From Deltaproteobacteria bacterium (GTDB lineage Bacteria; Desulfobacterota; Deferrisomatia; Deferrisomatales; Deferrisomataceae), in NCBI GenBank assembly GCA_013152215.1, contig JAADGT010000008.1:11635-17346 (forward strand): a stretch of DNA of 5,712 nucleotides, read 5' to 3'. Made by a program: the position numbers and the translations under genes. Within the stretch, counting starts at the first letter, position 1. Each line of letters opens with the position of its first letter. This document shows positions 4,604 through 5,712 of this stretch, piece after piece. The notes under the pieces were generated by a model that ran no database searches, was not told the DNA's origin, and was given only the letters and a program-made list of their open reading frames with translations.

Positions 4604-5712
4604 TCACATCCCAAAGAACTCTTTCATCACGGCCTGGGCCACGTAGGTTCCCTTGATGTGCCAAAGCTCCTGGTTCACCACCAGGCTCGCCACCGCGATC
4701 TGGGGCCGGTCGACCGGGGCGAACCCGATGAACCACTCATACTTGCCGGGGGGGTCGTCGCCGGTGAGGCTGCCGGTCTTTCCCGCCACGCCCACCTCCC
4801 TGCGGAGCCGCCGGGCGTAGCGGTAGAACACCTTGGCCGAGGTACCCCGGGTCACGGTCCGGCGCATCATCCGGGCCACCTCGCGGGCCACCGCCTCGGG
4901 CGCCGCCCGCCGCCAGGGCGCCGGCGAGGCCCGGTACACCACCTCGCCGCCGGCGTCCTCTATCCGGTCCACCACGTACGGCCGCATCATCACCCCTCCG
5001 TTGCCCACGGCCGCTGCGATCAGGGCCGCGTGCACCGGGCTCAGGTAGACCTCGCCGAACCCCGCCGCGGCTCGAGCCAGGGGGTAGCGGTCCTCGGGCA
5101 CCGTGGCGCGGCTGGGCTGGAGCGGGAAGTCAAAGGGGATCTCCCGGTTGAACCCGAACGCCTCCAGCGCCTGCTGCAGCCGCCGGCTCCCCACCACGTC
5201 GGCGCCCACCTTTCCGAACACCACGTTGTTCGAGAGGGCCAGGGCCTCGGCCAGGGTGTGCACGTTGTTCTCCCTCCACCGGTTGGAGGGGGAGATCTTG
5301 CGCGGATAGAGCCGGTACGGGCTCCCCTCGAAGCGGACCCGGGTCGTTGCCGAGACCTTTCCGGTCTCCAGGGCCGCGCACGCGGTGATCACCTTGATCA
5401 GGCTCGCCGCCGGGTACGTGGCCCGGCGACAGAAATCGTTGAGACCGGGCTCTTGGCGGGAGTACTCGGCCAACGCCAGAACTCGGCCGGTTCTGGGATC
5501 CACGGCCACGAACGCGCCGTAGGGCACCCGGTACCTCCGGAACACGGCCAGGGCCTCCTCCTGGAGCTCCCGCTCCAGGGTGTACACCACCCGGTGGCCG
5601 GCCACCCACTGCTCGTACACCCCCTCGCCCTCGTCCCACCGAGGGGAGGGCCAGGAGATCCGGCACAGCACGTCGCGGCACGTCGAGGCCACCGGGGGGG
5701 GCTCGGGCCGGG
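4604..5712 (-). CDS. Penicillin-binding transpeptidase domain protein, class B type (5' partial)
   Basis: The three active-site motifs of D,D-transpeptidases are present in order. Counting from the GTG at 5692, they are S97-L-I-K100 (nucleophile), S154-N-N156, and K305-T-G307. VVYTLERELQEEA (35-47) followed by YGAFVAVDPRTGRVLALAEYS (58-78) is the usual entry into the domain. Such enzymes cross-link peptidoglycan stem peptides on the periplasmic face and bind beta-lactams. The frame stays open to the window edge through a proline-rich stretch, and the GTG at 5692 has no ribosome site, so the true start and any membrane anchor lie outside. No glycosyltransferase or PBP-dimer domain is within the window. 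A lone class B protein, PbpA-like, or the end of a longer protein are both possible. It is the first visible gene of the minus-strand cluster with the acetyltransferase and M20 peptidase. Confidence 0.88.
   Translation of the reverse strand, partial: RPEPPPVASTCRDVLCRISWPSPRWDEGEGVYEQWVAGHRVVYTLERELQEEALAVFRRYRVPYGAFVAVDPRTGRVLALAEYSRQEPGLNDFCRRATYPAASLIKVITACAALETGKVSATTRVRFEGSPYRLYPRKISPSNRWRENNVHTLAEALALSNNVVFGKVGADVVGSRRLQQALEAFGFNREIPFDFPLQPSRATVPEDRYPLARAAAGFGEVYLSPVHAALIAAAVGNGGVMMRPYVVDRIEDAGGEVVYRASPAPWRRAAPEAVAREVARMMRRTVTRGTSAKVFYRYARRLRREVGVAGKTGSLTGDDPPGKYEWFIGFAPVDRPQIAVASLVVNQELWHIKGTYVAQAVMKEFFGM

Noticed and set aside
5690..5692. GTG at 5692 as the true start of the transpeptidase
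   Set aside because: No ribosome site precedes it, the frame remains open to the window edge, and the usual N-terminal anchor is missing.

Overview
This is a very GC-rich window (roughly 70% by eye) with five protein-coding loci and no RNA genes. The base composition, a ThiI-like thiolation enzyme carrying an NFACT-R-like tail, and what looks like the end of a PilX-like pilus protein all suggest a high-GC Desulfuromonadota or related deltaproteobacterial lineage. That placement is inference from gene content, not a taxonomic assignment.

Layout. (1) Positions 1-1251 (+) hold the 3' part of a large secreted or surface protein. A short stretch resembling the last rungs of a PilX-type beta-helix is followed by four bacterial Ig-like (Big_2-type) modules with a regular cysteine ladder. 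(2) Positions 1252-1400 form an intergenic region with a candidate promoter and a strongly structured mRNA leader. Two hairpins are visible, and the 3' arm of the first can alternatively pair with the ribosome-binding region. (3) Positions 1401-2444 (+) encode a ThiI/MnmA-type PP-loop ATPase with CxxC and other conserved-looking cysteines and a C-terminal NFACT-R-like domain, probably for tRNA sulfuration. A GC-rich terminator hairpin overlaps its stop codon. (4) The rest is on the minus strand and convergent with gene 3. Read in its own direction it starts with a class B-type penicillin-binding transpeptidase (5712-4604, 5' truncated by the window), then a GNAT acetyltransferase (4600-4070), then an M20 metallopeptidase (4083-2988) broken by one frameshift near 3546. 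After a 125-bp spacer with a heptanucleotide tandem repeat comes a 125-aa acidic protein of unknown function with an internal duplication (2862-2485).

How the genes fit together. The transpeptidase, acetyltransferase and peptidase sit 3 bp apart or overlap by 14 bp and are very likely one transcript. Cell-wall synthesis, acetyl transfer and peptide or N-acyl-amino-acid hydrolysis are the likely activities, but nothing in the sequence ties them into one pathway. The strongest candidate for something undescribed is the switch-like leader in front of the tRNA-thiolation-type gene. The clearest anomaly is the frameshifted M20 gene, whose catalytic residues are all retained across the two frames.
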